From NCBI RefSeq assembly GCF_012933445.1, contig NZ_JABBNC010000010.1:181686-245685 (forward strand): a stretch of 64,000 nucleotides of DNA. Reading direction: 5' to 3'. The notes beneath the pieces are model-generated. The model saw only the letters and a list, made by a program, of their open reading frames with translations, made no database searches and was not told the DNA's origin. The stretch comes from Actinoplanes sp. TBRC 11911 (GTDB lineage Bacteria; Actinomycetota; Actinomycetes; Mycobacteriales; Micromonosporaceae). The position numbers and the translations under genes are program-made. Of the stretch, positions 23,957 through 33,338 are shown one piece after another. Position 1 is the first letter of the stretch; each line of letters starts with the position of its first letter.

Positions 23957-25033
23957 TCAGCAGGGCGCCGCCCCGGCTGTCGTGCGCTCGGTCGGGTCGA
24001 GGGGGAAGCCGACGCTGCCGGTGCCGCCCAGGTCGTAGACGTTGCAGGTGTGGCTCGCCGGCGGGCCGGAGGCGCTGACCAGACCCGGCGTGGACACCCG
24101 GTTGCCGTCGAAGCGGACGGACCGGATCTGGCCGCTGAGGACCGGGCCGTCGGCGGCGGACGTGTTCACGATCGTGTTGCCGGACACCACCAGCGACGGT
24201 GTCGCCATCCCGTAGCGGTCGCCCACCGCGTGCAGGACGAACCCGCCGTGCGCGACGTCGAACCGGTTGTCCCGGACCGAAACGCCGCGCGCCGACGCGT
24301 CCGGGCGGTCGCCGCCCACCTCCAGGATGCCGTCGCTGTTGCGGACGACGTTGTCGTGCAGGGACAGGCGGTCGCCGTGGTTCCAGATCTCCGCGAAGCC
24401 GCCGTCGAAGCCGTAGTCGTGACTGGGCGCGCGGCAGTTCACGCAACTGCTCCCGGAGATCTCGGCGTCGGCCGCCTGCACGTTGAAGCCCACCGCCCCG
24501 TAGTCGTCGTCGCCGCCGGGTGTGTCGACCACCATGTGCAGGTCGCGCACGTCGGCCCTGGTCACGGTCGCGGCCCGGCCGGTGACCAGCACACCGATCC
24601 CGACGCGGTCGATCTGGACGTCGCGTACCGTCGCGTCCGGGCCGTGGACCTCGATCCCCGCTTCCGGGCCGGTCGTCACGTGCAGGTCACGGACGAGCTG
24701 GTGGGCGCCGAGCAGACGAACCGGGCCGCCGGTCACCACGGGTGCCGGACCCACGCCGTACGCGGTCAAGGAATTGCCCTCGCCGCGCAGCGAAAGGCTT
24801 CCGTTCCAGCTGCATCCCCGTTCGAGCGCGACCGTCGCCCCGGAGGCGAGGGCCGCGTCCGGGGTGCGTAACGGCGCGGCCGCACTCCCGGCGTTGCGAT
24901 CGTCGCCGTGGCAGCTCACGAACACCGAGCGCGGCGGGGCGGGGCTGTCGGACGCCCACGCGAACCAGCCGGCCGAGACGGCCGTGGTGACCCCGAGCAG
25001 CAGTGCGAGGCGGTACCGGGCGGAGCGGGTCAC
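23957..25033 (-). CDS. Secreted right-handed parallel beta-helix protein
   Basis: This 358-residue protein starts with a signal peptide ('RYRLALLLGVTTAVSAGWFAW'), so it is exported. The body is made of short repeats such as 'DATVRDVQIDRVGIGVLV' and 'SVRDNRFDVAHGGFVLHAV', the hallmark of parallel beta-helices found in polysaccharide lyases, epimerases and glycan-binding proteins. The GTG at 25033 overlaps the stop of the GT4 gene by GTGA, so the pair is coupled. The link to a glycosyltransferase suggests action on the exported polysaccharide. Confidence 0.78.
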   Translation of the reverse strand: MTRSARYRLALLLGVTTAVSAGWFAWASDSPAPPRSVFVSCHGDDRNAGSAAAPLRTPDAALASGATVALERGCSWNGSLSLRGEGNSLTAYGVGPAPVVTGGPVRLLGAHQLVRDLHVTTGPEAGIEVHGPDATVRDVQIDRVGIGVLVTGRAATVTRADVRDLHMVVDTPGGDDDYGAVGFNVQAADAEISGSSCVNCRAPSHDYGFDGGFAEIWNHGDRLSLHDNVVRNSDGILEVGGDRPDASARGVSVRDNRFDVAHGGFVLHAVGDRYGMATPSLVVSGNTIVNTSAADGPVLSGQIRSVRFDGNRVSTPGLVSASGPPASHTCNVYDLGGTGSVGFPLDPTERTTAGAAPC

Positions 25034-26175
25034 GAGCCCCCGTCCAGGCTGCCGACCAGCTTCGCCACCGCCTGCCGGGTGTCCTCCCACGACCGGACGT
25101 CCGGGTAGCGGCGCCCGACCAGCTCCAGCCCGCGCCGGATCCCCGCGCACAACGCCGCCGGATCCGCCGGCGCCACCAGCACCCGGCCCTCGTACCCCTC
25201 GGACGCCTCCACCAGACCGCCCACTTCGGACACCACCACGGGCAGCCCGGCCGCCATCGCGATGTGCAGCGGCCCTGACGACGACGACCGGTGATACGGC
25301 AGCACGACCAGGTCGGCGTCCGCGAACGCCTGGCTGACCTCGTCGTCGGAGACGTACCGGTTGAGCACGTGGATCCGGCCGCTGCATTTCGACTCCGCGG
25401 CCATGCGCAACGGCAGCGTCCACCCCTCCCAGGTCTCCCCGACGATGTGCAGTTCCAGCTCCCGGTTCTCGTCGGCGACCAGCCGGTCGAACGCGGTCAG
25501 CAGATCTTCCAAGCCCTTGTACGGCCGGATCGTCCCGAAGAACAACAGCCGCGTCACCTCGCTCCGCTCCCGCTGCGTGGGAATCGCCGGCGAATGCTGA
25601 TCGTACGGACCGTGCGGAGCGATCACGGTGGGGACAGAAGCGAGATCCGGGTACGAGCGGTGGAGAAGTTCCACGTCGAACGAGCTGTGCGCGATCGCGC
25701 CGGACGCTCGGCGAAGCAATTTCGGGAAACAGCGGCGCACGTAGCCGGCAACGAACGGAAGACCGGCCTCACCGGTGTCCTGCACCTCGTGGAATTCGAT
25801 GATCACCGACGCGTCCAGCCGGGTCGCCTGCGCCGCCAGCATCCGGTAACTGTGCAGCACCGCCCCGGTCCACCACTGGAAGATCACCACGTCCGGCCGG
25901 AACTGCCGCATGAAGGCCAGCGCCCGCATCATGGACGGCATCCAGTACCAGTCCACGCCGTCGAAGGTCCGCACCGCCGGGTCGTAGTCGAGGGCCGTGT
26001 TGACCGCGGTGCCCACGCGGCTCCGCCCCGGATAGGCCACCCGCGGCACCAGGTCGCGCATCATCAGGGCGGCCACCGAATGATCTTTTCCCAACTCGTT
26101 CGCGAGCCGGCACGTGTAATACGAAATCCCGCTCGTGAAACGCCATCCGGAACCGACCACCATAATGCGAGACAC
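25030..26175 (-). CDS. Glycosyltransferase family 4
   Basis: The 381-residue enzyme has a GT-B fold. The N-terminal half starts 'IMVVGSGWRFTSGISYYTCR'; the C-terminal half has the GT4 signature 'RLLFFGTIRPYKGLEDLL' and a sugar-nucleotide binding region around 'HRSSSSGPLHIAMAAGLPVV' and 'GGLVEA'. It probably adds a retaining glycosidic bond using a nucleotide sugar. GTG 26175 is chosen because GGGGAG lies 9 bp before it; ATG 26163 is a weaker alternative. It may belong to the polysaccharide locus at 10-17 kb, separated by the accessory islet. Confidence 0.87.
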   Translation of the reverse strand: MSRIMVVGSGWRFTSGISYYTCRLANELGKDHSVAALMMRDLVPRVAYPGRSRVGTAVNTALDYDPAVRTFDGVDWYWMPSMMRALAFMRQFRPDVVIFQWWTGAVLHSYRMLAAQATRLDASVIIEFHEVQDTGEAGLPFVAGYVRRCFPKLLRRASGAIAHSSFDVELLHRSYPDLASVPTVIAPHGPYDQHSPAIPTQRERSEVTRLLFFGTIRPYKGLEDLLTAFDRLVADENRELELHIVGETWEGWTLPLRMAAESKCSGRIHVLNRYVSDDEVSQAFADADLVVLPYHRSSSSGPLHIAMAAGLPVVVSEVGGLVEASEGYEGRVLVAPADPAALCAGIRRGLELVGRRYPDVRSWEDTRQAVAKLVGSLDGGS

Positions 26176-26299
26176 CGACGGAGACTCCCCAGGATGAAGG
26201 AACAACGGTCCGCAGAATAGTGTCGAATGGACAGCCGGAACGCGTCTGACGGCAGACGTACCCGGAACGGGTGAAGACTTTCTTCCCTCCCGTACGCCG

Positions 26300-27199
26300 T
26301 CAGGCGTGGCGCAGCTGGGCCAGGAGCGGAAGCGAACGGAGCGGGTTCTCGTCGAAGTGCCAGTAGACGTGCTCGACACCCAGCTTCGCGGCCTTCTCCA
26401 GATCCGCCGCGACCTGCTCGGGCGAGCCGACCAGCGGGGGCGGCTCGCGCACCGGATCTTCGGTGACGTTCCCGTTGACCTGCAGCATGACCGGCAGACT
26501 GTCGGGCTCGTGACCGGCGGCATCCGCCGCCGCCCGGAACGTCGCGATGCTCTCCTGAACCGGACCCCAGTCGAAGATGACCAGCGTCAGCCCCAGACCG
26601 AGGCGTCCCACGCGTTGAACCGCTGACGCGGACGCGGCGCCGACCACCACGCTGGGGCCGACCGGCTTCGGGCCGATGTCAGCCTCGGGAATCTGGTAGT
26701 AGCGGCCCGCGAAACTCACCGGATCGGGTCCCCAGATCGCGCGCATGGCCAGCAGATGCTCCTCGAATCCCGCGCCCCGCCTGCTCATCGGGACGCCCGC
26801 GGCCTCGAACTCCTGTGCCATCCAGCCCTGCCCGATGCCGGCGATGAGCCGGCCGCCGCTGAGCCGGTCCAGGGTGGCGAGCCGGCGAGCGAGGATGACC
26901 GGACTCTGGAAGAGCGCGTCGAGCACACTGGTCCCGAGACTGATGCGGCTGGTGCGGGCCGCGACATAGGCCAAGGTTTCGATCGGGTCGTACACCGTCG
27001 CGAAGTCCTCGGGCGCTTCCATGACCGGCCCGCCCGGGCCGCCCATGGCGATGGGCACCGTCGGCCGCATCAGCCGCTCCCAGGACCAGACCGAGTCCAG
27101 CCCGACACGCTCGGCCTCCTCGGCGACCGCAGCGATGCCGGTCGGTGAGGCCCCCGGCCCCGCCGACGGCAGATGCACGCCTAGCTTGATCGACGTCAT
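26300..27199 (-). CDS. LLM class F420-dependent oxidoreductase
   Basis: This 299-residue protein has the luciferase-like TIM barrel: 'LGVHLPSAGPGASP' strand 1, 'AERVGLDSVWSWERL', 'AARTSRISLGTSVLD', and 'LDRLSGGRLIAGIGQGW' near residue 110, which are standard in F420-dependent members. It should use deazaflavin F420 (or FMN) to reduce or oxidise a small molecule. GGAGG lies at the right distance before the ATG at 27199. It is a single gene with no obvious pathway partner. Confidence 0.87.
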   Translation of the reverse strand: MTSIKLGVHLPSAGPGASPTGIAAVAEEAERVGLDSVWSWERLMRPTVPIAMGGPGGPVMEAPEDFATVYDPIETLAYVAARTSRISLGTSVLDALFQSPVILARRLATLDRLSGGRLIAGIGQGWMAQEFEAAGVPMSRRGAGFEEHLLAMRAIWGPDPVSFAGRYYQIPEADIGPKPVGPSVVVGAASASAVQRVGRLGLGLTLVIFDWGPVQESIATFRAAADAAGHEPDSLPVMLQVNGNVTEDPVREPPPLVGSPEQVAADLEKAAKLGVEHVYWHFDENPLRSLPLLAQLRHA

Positions 27200-27776
27200 T
27201 TCGTCCTCCCGGCCATCGTCTCTGCCTGGATAGACCGGTGCCGCCGCCCGTTCTCATCGGTCGCGGTGGCACAATCCGGTTCCCTCGGGATCAGGCCAAC
27301 GCGTTCGAGGTGCCGATCACTTGCGCGGCAAGGCCCTCTCGTCCAGCGGTCTGCGGCAGATCCGGATGGTAACCACGTGTTGTCCGAACAGCATCAGTTG
27401 CCGAGGTCGTAGGCATCGCCGAAACTGGTCGCAATGGGCAATGCCTGTTGACCGCCGTCGCTGACGAGGTGGTAAAGCAATCCGGTAATGCTCCTTGCTA
27501 TCACCGGCATTTCGCCCGAGCGCGAGTTCGCCCGCCAGGTCGGCGAAGTAATCGTCCGCCGACAACCGCGTCAGAACCCTGCGGATAATGTCCACGTCGG
27601 GGTCTCGGAACGCGCGACCGTGCGCCGACGTGAGTTCGAATCGCCACGGCTACGACCATGACGTCCGAAGTTGTTCCTGCCGGGGTCGTAAGCGCGGCAT
27701 GAGAGGACGTTCTCCGAGTGACGAAGGTGGCGCGCGCGCTCAGGAATAGGCTAGGTCGGCCGCTCGCCGCGAGAGG
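27200..27776. other. Interval without a confident gene
   Basis: A 92-codon minus-strand frame at 27317-27595 starts 'MDIIRRVLTRLSADDYFADL', which could be a remnant of a mobile-element protein, but the rest looks random. No promoter or RNA gene was recognised. Confidence 0.4.
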
Positions 27777-28661
27777 TCAACCGAGTCCTACACGCTGCAA
27801 AGCCAAGGCGACGTATCCGCGGGCGGCCCGGTGCTCCCAGCCGAGTGGGAAGCCCGGTAGCGCCGCAGCGTCTTTGGCATCGACCAGAACGTCCAGTGCT
27901 ACGTCAGGAAGTCCTTGACCCAGCCGGTATGCGAGCGTGACCGCAGCCGTTAGCCGCACTACGAAGGAGTCGTGATTGAGCAGGGCCGTCATCCGCGCCG
28001 CGATCGTGGCGGGTGACACCGTCAGGTGCGCCAGAGCGAGGTTCGCGCTCGCCCGGACAGCGTCGTTGCCGTCGGCTGACAGCAGCGCGGTGATCGTGCG
28101 CTCGTCCGGCGGGAACCACGCCAGCAGCTCGGCAGCATGGGACGCGACCAGTGGATCGCCGCCGAGCCAGCGACGGTAGGTGTCCACGTGCGCCGCGGCG
28201 GCCCAATACGCGTCGGCGTCCCACTTTCCGACGCAGGCGTCGGCGATGTCCACCGAGTCCTCGGTGAAGCCCTCGTCGCGGTAGTAGACGAGTTCGATGA
28301 CCATGTCTTCCTGCTGCTTTGTCACCGTCGGTCCGCTGAAGGCCGCCTTCGGATCGAACGGCAGATCGCGATCGTCACGGGCCCCGAGACCTACCTCCCG
28401 GAGCAGCGACGTCACGGCGGCCCGAGTCGGATTGCCCGGGTCATCGATCAACAGCACGAGAAAGCGCACCACGTGCGCGCTGACCTGCCAGCGGGTCCCT
28501 TGATGAACGACGACATCCCACAACCGGCTCAGCGCGGCGGCCGACGCGGTCGGATCCGAGGAGCGAAGCGCCGCGATGTGCTCGGGGACGCTTTCAGCCG
28601 AGCCATGCGTACCGTGCAGCGACGCCCACGGCACGACCGCAAGATTGGGGAGCGGATCCAC
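27777..28661 (-). CDS. HEAT-repeat-like hypothetical protein
   Basis: The 294-residue protein is built from helical pairs such as 'ASAAALSRLWDVVVHQGT' and 'NDAVRASANLALAHLTV', suggesting an armadillo/HEAT-type scaffold for protein contacts. No catalytic motif is seen. Such stand-alone HEAT proteins in actinomycetes are mostly uncharacterised. The start is a GTG at 28661 without a strong ribosome site. It is convergent with nothing and stands alone. Confidence 0.65.
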   Translation of the reverse strand: MDPLPNLAVVPWASLHGTHGSAESVPEHIAALRSSDPTASAAALSRLWDVVVHQGTRWQVSAHVVRFLVLLIDDPGNPTRAAVTSLLREVGLGARDDRDLPFDPKAAFSGPTVTKQQEDMVIELVYYRDEGFTEDSVDIADACVGKWDADAYWAAAAHVDTYRRWLGGDPLVASHAAELLAWFPPDERTITALLSADGNDAVRASANLALAHLTVSPATIAARMTALLNHDSFVVRLTAAVTLAYRLGQGLPDVALDVLVDAKDAAALPGFPLGWEHRAARGYVALALQRVGLG

Positions 28662-28810
28662 TCACGAATTATCGCCACAGGGATGTGGCCAACGCCGACC
28701 GCTCTCCCCATGACGCGGAAGGCCGGAGCGGCGTCCCCTCATCGGTTACTTCCGTACGCCGGGCACCTCGACCGACGGCGACGCCAGGCTGCCCTGAGCC
28801 GACCGCGCCC

Positions 28811-29650
28811 TTACCCGCGCAAGGTGAAGGCGTCCAGCAATTCCAAGGCGTGCCGCGACGGTGACGCGGGCTTGGCGAGGAAGGCGATCAGCATCTGGTC
28901 CGGGTCGGCGGGGAACGTCATCGCCTCCGTCTCGAGGACCAACTCACCGACCAGCGGGTGGTGCAGCGTCTTGCTCCCGTACCCGAACTCGACCACCTTC
29001 TGGTCGGCCCACCAGCGCCGGAAGTCGTGGCTCTTCATGGACAGCTCGCCGACCAGCGCTGTCGTCTTCGGGTCGTCGGGGTGGCGGGCCGCGTCCATGC
29101 GCAGCATGCCGATCATGTCCGAGGCGACGCCGTCCCAGTCGCCGGCGAACAGCGATCGGGCGCCCTCGTCGAGGATCAGCCAGCGGGCGGCGTTGCGGTC
29201 GCGGGCGGGCATCGCGTTGAAGTCGGCGAGCAGCAGGCGGGCCATGCGGTTGGCGGCGAGGACGTCGGTGCGCCGGCCCAGCACGAACGCCGGGGTGTCG
29301 CCGAGCTGGTCGATCAGGGCGAGCAGGCCCGGGCGTACCGACTGCGCCTTTGTCGCGGCGCGCCGCTGGGAAGGCGGCGACTGGCGGGCGACCGTGTAGA
29401 GGTAGGCGCGTTGCGCCGGGTCGAGGCGCAGGGCCGAGGCGATCGCGTCGAGCACCGCGTCTGACGGGGCGATGTTGCGGCCCTGTTCGAGCCGCGTGTA
29501 GTAGTCGACGCTGATGCCGGCCAGCGAGGCGAGCTCCTCGCGGCGAAGGCCCGGCACCCGCCGCCCGGGGCCGCCGAGATCGGCCGACTCGGGGCTCAGC
29601 GCCGCGCGCCGGGCACGTAAGAACTTGCTCAGCTCCTCGTTGTGCGCCAT
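28811..29650 (-). CDS. XRE-family regulator with MmyB-like ligand domain
   Basis: The 279-residue protein has an N-terminal helix-turn-helix ('LRREELASLAGISVDYYTRL' at about 35-54) followed by a C-terminal MmyB-like ligand-binding domain ('DRNAARWLILDEGARSLFAG', 'RRWWADQKVVEFGYG'). These regulators usually stand divergent to an oxidoreductase and control it in response to a small molecule. Here the divergent gene encodes a short-chain dehydrogenase, 142 bp away, which is the likely target. Confidence 0.9.
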   Translation of the reverse strand: MAHNEELSKFLRARRAALSPESADLGGPGRRVPGLRREELASLAGISVDYYTRLEQGRNIAPSDAVLDAIASALRLDPAQRAYLYTVARQSPPSQRRAATKAQSVRPGLLALIDQLGDTPAFVLGRRTDVLAANRMARLLLADFNAMPARDRNAARWLILDEGARSLFAGDWDGVASDMIGMLRMDAARHPDDPKTTALVGELSMKSHDFRRWWADQKVVEFGYGSKTLHHPLVGELVLETEAMTFPADPDQMLIAFLAKPASPSRHALELLDAFTLRG

Positions 29651-29792
29651 GCCCCCATGGTGCCTCGGCCGATCGTGCGGCGGCCCCGCTGGCTGGCCCT
29701 GCGCGTCCTACGGTCGGGAGGACCAGCTTGACGGCTCCGGACGGGCGTACGGGATGGGTTGATGGAGGGACGTCAAGCAAAGGAGTCAACTC

Positions 29793-30611
29793 ATGTCGGA
29801 AATCTGGCTGATCACCGGTGCCACCTCCGGATTCGGGCGCCTCGTCGCGCGCCGGGCACTCGACCGGGGCGCGCACGTCATCGCGGTGGGCCGCCGCGCG
29901 GAACTGCTCGGTCAGCTGGCCGCCGGGACGCCCGCCGGATCGCGGATCACGCCGGTCGTCCTGGACGTCACCGCACCGGACGCGCAGTCGACGCTGAGCG
30001 CCGCCATCGAAACGGCGGGCGGTCTGGACGTGCTGGTCAACAACGCGGGCTACGGGCTGTTCGGCGCGGTCGAGCAGATCAACGACGCCGAGGCCCGTAC
30101 GGCGTTCGAGACGAATGTGCTGGCAAACCTGACCGTGCTGCGTGCCGCGCTACCGGCCCTGCGTGCGTCGCGCGGGAGGATCGTGCAGATGTCGTCGATG
30201 AACGGCCAGTACGCGTGGGCCTCGTCCGGCCTCTATTCGGCGGTCAAGGGTGCGGTCGAGCTCTTCACCGAGGCCCTGGCGGCGGAGCTGGAGCCGACCG
30301 GGGTGCGGGTCACGCTGATCGAGCCGGGCGTGTACGGCACCGGGTTCCAGACCTCGCTGCACGTGATCATGCCGGACGAGGTGTACGCGCCGACCGTCGG
30401 CAAGTTCCTCAGCGACTTCTCGCAGCTGCCGCCGAGCGCGTTCGGCAATCCCGAGGAGGTGGCCGACGCGATCGTCTCGGTGGTGACCATGGACGAGCCG
30501 CCGCTGCGGCTGCCGGTCGGCAAGGACGCCGTCGACGCGATCCGTGCCTCGCTGCGGTCGCGCCTGGCCGAGCTGGAGAAGTGGGCGCCCACGGAGGCGG
30601 TCACAGCGTGA
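29793..30611 (+). CDS. Short-chain dehydrogenase/reductase (SDR)
   Basis: The 272-residue enzyme shows the classical SDR motifs: NAD(P)-binding 'TGATSGFG' at 8-15, 'NNAGYG' near 83, and the active-site 'YSAVK' with the preceding Ser residues in 'VQMSSMNGQYAW'. It should interconvert a carbonyl and an alcohol with NAD(P)H; the Arg-rich segment after strand 2 ('AVGRRAEL') suggests NADPH. AAAGGAG lies 8 bp before the ATG. It is probably regulated by the divergent XRE/MmyB protein. Confidence 0.9.
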   Translation: MSEIWLITGATSGFGRLVARRALDRGAHVIAVGRRAELLGQLAAGTPAGSRITPVVLDVTAPDAQSTLSAAIETAGGLDVLVNNAGYGLFGAVEQINDAEARTAFETNVLANLTVLRAALPALRASRGRIVQMSSMNGQYAWASSGLYSAVKGAVELFTEALAAELEPTGVRVTLIEPGVYGTGFQTSLHVIMPDEVYAPTVGKFLSDFSQLPPSAFGNPEEVADAIVSVVTMDEPPLRLPVGKDAVDAIRASLRSRLAELEKWAPTEAVTA

Positions 30612-30618
30612 CTGACAC

Positions 30619-30653
30619 GGGCATGTGCCCCTAATCACTGGGGGCACATGCCC
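30619..30653. terminator. 13-bp perfect hairpin between SDR and decarboxylase genes
   Basis: GGGCATGTGCCCC (30619-30631) and GGGGCACATGCCC (30641-30653) pair perfectly around a 9-nt loop. It begins 8 bp after the SDR stop, so a terminator is likely, although no T-run follows. It could also act as an operator for the decarboxylase gene that begins at 30724. Confidence 0.55.
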
Positions 30654-30723
30654 GCATATGGGGGATACTGTTTCCCATCACCCTGCCGTGCGTGCCTCTT
30701 TTCTACGACTCCCGGGAGCATTG

Positions 30724-32127
30724 ATGCGTCGTTCGGACTGGAAGTCGGTGCTCGACGCGGCCGGCTCGGCCGCGCTGCGGCACCTGACGTCCCTGCCGGA
30801 CCGGCCGGTGATGCCGCCGGCCGACCACGTCGCCGTGCGCGCCGCGCTGGACCACCCGCCGTCCGCGGCCGGCCTCGACCCCACAACGGTCGTCGAGGAG
30901 CTGGTCCGCGATCTCGGGCCGTACGTCGCGGCCCAGGCCGGCGGGCGATATTTCGGGTTCGCCGTCGGCGGTCTGCACCCGGCGTCGTTCGGGGCCGAGG
31001 TGCTGGTGTCGGCCTGGGACCAGAACGCGCCGATGTTCGCCGCCACGCCCGGGGTCGCGGTCGCCGAGGAACTCGCCGCGCGATGGCTCGTCGATCTACT
31101 GGGGCTCCCGCCGGCCAGCTCGCTGGGTTTCGTGACCGGCGGCCAGATGGCGACCTTCACCTGCCTGGCCGCCGCCCGCCACGAGGTGCTGCGCGAGGCC
31201 GGCTGGGACGTCGAGGCCGACGGGCTCAGCGGCGCACCCGCGGTTAACGTCGTCATCAAGGCGGGCGGGCACGCCACCGTGCTGCGCGCGCTGCGCTTCC
31301 TCGGTTTCGGCGAACGCTCGGTGATCACCGTCGACTGCGACGAGCAGGACAACGTACGCCCGGACGCGCTCGCTGAAGCACTGCGGTCGATCGAGGGTCC
31401 GACCATCGTCACCGTCGAGTGCGGCAACCTCAACACCGGCGGGTTCGACGACTTCACCGCCGTCGCCGACCTGGCCGACCGGCATCGCGCCGCCGGCAAC
31501 CCGACCTGGGTGCACGTCGACGGCGCGGTCATGCTGCTGGCCGCGGCCGCCCCGGCGATGCGCGCGAAGGTGGCCGGCCTTGACCGTCTGGACTCCTGGT
31601 CGACCGACGCGCACAAGATGCTCAACGTGGCGTACGACTGCGGCATCGCCATCTGCCGCAACGCCGCTGCTCATCGCGCCGCGATGAGCGTGCAGGCTGC
31701 ATACCTGGAACAGGACACCGGCGCCCGGGATCCGCTGGACTGGGGTCCGGAGTTCTCCCGCCGGGCCCGCGGGGTCGGCGTCTACGCCACGCTGCGCTCG
31801 CTGGGCCGCGACGGCGTGGCCGAGCTGATCGACCGCACCACCGGGCTCGCGCGGCGGTTCGCCGACCGGCTCCGGGACAGCGGCCGCGCCGAGATCGTCA
31901 ACGACGTGGTGTCCAACCAGGTCCTGGTGCGCTGGCTGAACCCGGGCGGCGACAACGGCGCCCTGGCCGACCGGGTGATGGCCGGCGTCCGCGCCGAGGG
32001 CAGCGCGTTCTTCAGCGGTACCACGTTTCACGGCGAGCGACTGATGCGGATCTCGGTGTCGGATTGGGCCACCGACGAGGACGACGTCGACCGCGCGGTG
32101 CGGGCGCTGCTGCGTCACGCGGGCTAG
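30724..32127 (+). CDS. PLP-dependent decarboxylase (group II, aromatic amino acid type)
   Basis: The 467-residue protein has the group II decarboxylase fold. The PLP lysine is in 'STDAHKMLNV' near residue 298, with the cofactor-binding 'HVDGA' upstream and 'SLGFVTGGQMATFTCL' at the substrate side. It should decarboxylate an amino acid such as tryptophan, tyrosine or glutamate; specificity is unclear. The ATG at 30724 is preceded by GGGAG at a good distance; an upstream in-frame ATG has no such support. Two hairpins follow the stop. Confidence 0.88.
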   Translation: MRRSDWKSVLDAAGSAALRHLTSLPDRPVMPPADHVAVRAALDHPPSAAGLDPTTVVEELVRDLGPYVAAQAGGRYFGFAVGGLHPASFGAEVLVSAWDQNAPMFAATPGVAVAEELAARWLVDLLGLPPASSLGFVTGGQMATFTCLAAARHEVLREAGWDVEADGLSGAPAVNVVIKAGGHATVLRALRFLGFGERSVITVDCDEQDNVRPDALAEALRSIEGPTIVTVECGNLNTGGFDDFTAVADLADRHRAAGNPTWVHVDGAVMLLAAAAPAMRAKVAGLDRLDSWSTDAHKMLNVAYDCGIAICRNAAAHRAAMSVQAAYLEQDTGARDPLDWGPEFSRRARGVGVYATLRSLGRDGVAELIDRTTGLARRFADRLRDSGRAEIVNDVVSNQVLVRWLNPGGDNGALADRVMAGVRAEGSAFFSGTTFHGERLMRISVSDWATDEDDVDRAVRALLRHAG

Positions 32128-32130
32128 ACG

Positions 32131-32163
32131 CTACGTCGCGGCGTCCCCCGCGACGCGACGTAG
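32131..32163. terminator. Hairpin terminator 1 between convergent genes
   Basis: CTACGTCG and CGACGTAG form the outer stem, with further pairing inside, starting 3 bp after the decarboxylase stop. It stands between convergent genes and could serve both. Confidence 0.6.
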
Positions 32164-32166
32164 TAA

Positions 32167-32197
32167 GCGGGCCCGGCGCTTCGTCCGCCGGGCCCGC
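32167..32197. terminator. Hairpin terminator 2 between convergent genes
   Basis: GCGGGCCCGGCG (32167-32178) pairs perfectly with CGCCGGGCCCGC (32186-32197); the 7-nt loop contains TTCG. There is no T-run, as is usual in GC-rich actinomycetes. It ends 4 bp before the DUF3500 gene stop. Confidence 0.6.
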
Positions 32198-32201
32198 GCC
32201 G

Positions 32202-33338
32202 TCAGTGGTGGTGCTGCCGGTGGGCGGCGAGAACGTCGAGGCCGAAATCGTTCGCCGGGTCGCGCCAGACGGAATGCGCGTGATTGGCGCCGCGCTGCGT
32301 GTTGTCCCATTCGATGAGCAAGCGAGGGCCCTGTACGCGGTAATAGTGCGGCAGGCCCGGTTCGGTCGGTCCGGCCCAGGCGAAATGGACGAGGTCGAGA
32401 ACGTCGTCGTCGTAGTCCGGCCGGACCGCCTCCGGGACCCGCCCGAAATACGTGCCGAGCAGGGCGCGTAGCAGGTCACGCTGTTCGTCGCGCAGAACGG
32501 ACGCGGGAATCCCCTTGGGCCGCGCGGTGTACTCCAGCGACCGGTGGTCGGCGTCGTCGTAGCCGGCCGCCTCGTCGATGGCGTCGCTGAGCGCCTGCAT
32601 CTTGGCCTGCTCGGCGGCGTCGGCGAACCGGTCGCCGCGCCAGACGCCGGCCAGCGGGATGACCCGGTCGCCCTCGGCGATCGTGGTGCGGTTGCCGGTC
32701 ACGAAGTCCGAGGGCGCCTTGTCGCAGAGGATCGCCCGGCGCGCCAGGTCCGGGCTCAGGCTCTCGACCAGCTCGCGGGCCAGATCCTCGACCCGGCCGA
32801 GCGGGCGGTTCAGCGCGCCGCCGAGCAGCTCGGAGACGGCCGGGTCGGCGCCCATGAAGCACGGCGTGGTGGCGGCCAGCTCGCCGTCCACGACCAGATT
32901 GTTGAGCGAGACGTGGTGCCCCCCGAAGCGCCAGCCCCACGTACGGCCGTCGCCCGGCTCGCCGAAGACACGCAGGTAGTACAGGCCCGGATCGCGGCCG
33001 CGTTCCCGGTCGAAGCGGGTGACGAAGCCCTCGGTGTGATCGAGGACGTTCTCCAGCCCCATGGTGGTGGCCACCGTCACGAAACCGGGCCGGGACAGGC
33101 CGGTGGAGACCAGCCGCATTGCCGCCCGCTGCTGCGCGGGCCGCTGCTGATGCAGAGTCAGGCCGCCGTGGTCGGTCGGCGTGTAGAACCAGCGGCGGCG
33201 CTCGCGGTCCGTGTCGCCGTCGTCCGGAGCGTGGCCGACGGCGATTTCGCGCTGGTCAGCGGTCAGCGAGCTCAGCCACGCCTGGGCGGCTTGGGACATC
33301 TCGGACGCGGCCCGCCGGCGGGCTGAATCTTGCACCAT
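32202..33338 (-). CDS. DUF3500 family protein
   Basis: This 378-residue protein has the marks of DUF3500: 'YYLRVFGEPGDGRTWGWRFG', 'GHHVSLNNLVVDGELAATTP' and a C-terminal 'LLIEWDNTQRGANHAHSVWR' with conserved His. The His cluster ('GGHHVSLN', 'NHAHSVWRD', final 'AHRQHHH') suggests metal binding, but no activity is established for the family. It is a single gene, convergent with the decarboxylase. Confidence 0.85.
   Translation of the reverse strand: MVQDSARRRAASEMSQAAQAWLSSLTADQREIAVGHAPDDGDTDRERRRWFYTPTDHGGLTLHQQRPAQQRAAMRLVSTGLSRPGFVTVATTMGLENVLDHTEGFVTRFDRERGRDPGLYYLRVFGEPGDGRTWGWRFGGHHVSLNNLVVDGELAATTPCFMGADPAVSELLGGALNRPLGRVEDLARELVESLSPDLARRAILCDKAPSDFVTGNRTTIAEGDRVIPLAGVWRGDRFADAAEQAKMQALSDAIDEAAGYDDADHRSLEYTARPKGIPASVLRDEQRDLLRALLGTYFGRVPEAVRPDYDDDVLDLVHFAWAGPTEPGLPHYYRVQGPRLLIEWDNTQRGANHAHSVWRDPANDFGLDVLAAHRQHHH

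Noticed and set aside
26176..26523. N-terminal extension of the GT4 protein
   Set aside because: The extra 116 residues are Arg/Ser-rich and antisense to the LLM gene end; GGGGAG marks the GTG at 26175.
27317..27595. 92-codon minus-strand frame 'MDIIRRVLTRLSADDYFADL'
   Set aside because: Only the first 25 residues look protein-like; no family, ribosome site or context supports it, so it is mentioned only in the interval note.
27630..27650. GTTCGAATC, resembling a tRNA T-loop
   Set aside because: No acceptor stem, D-arm or anticodon arm is found around it.
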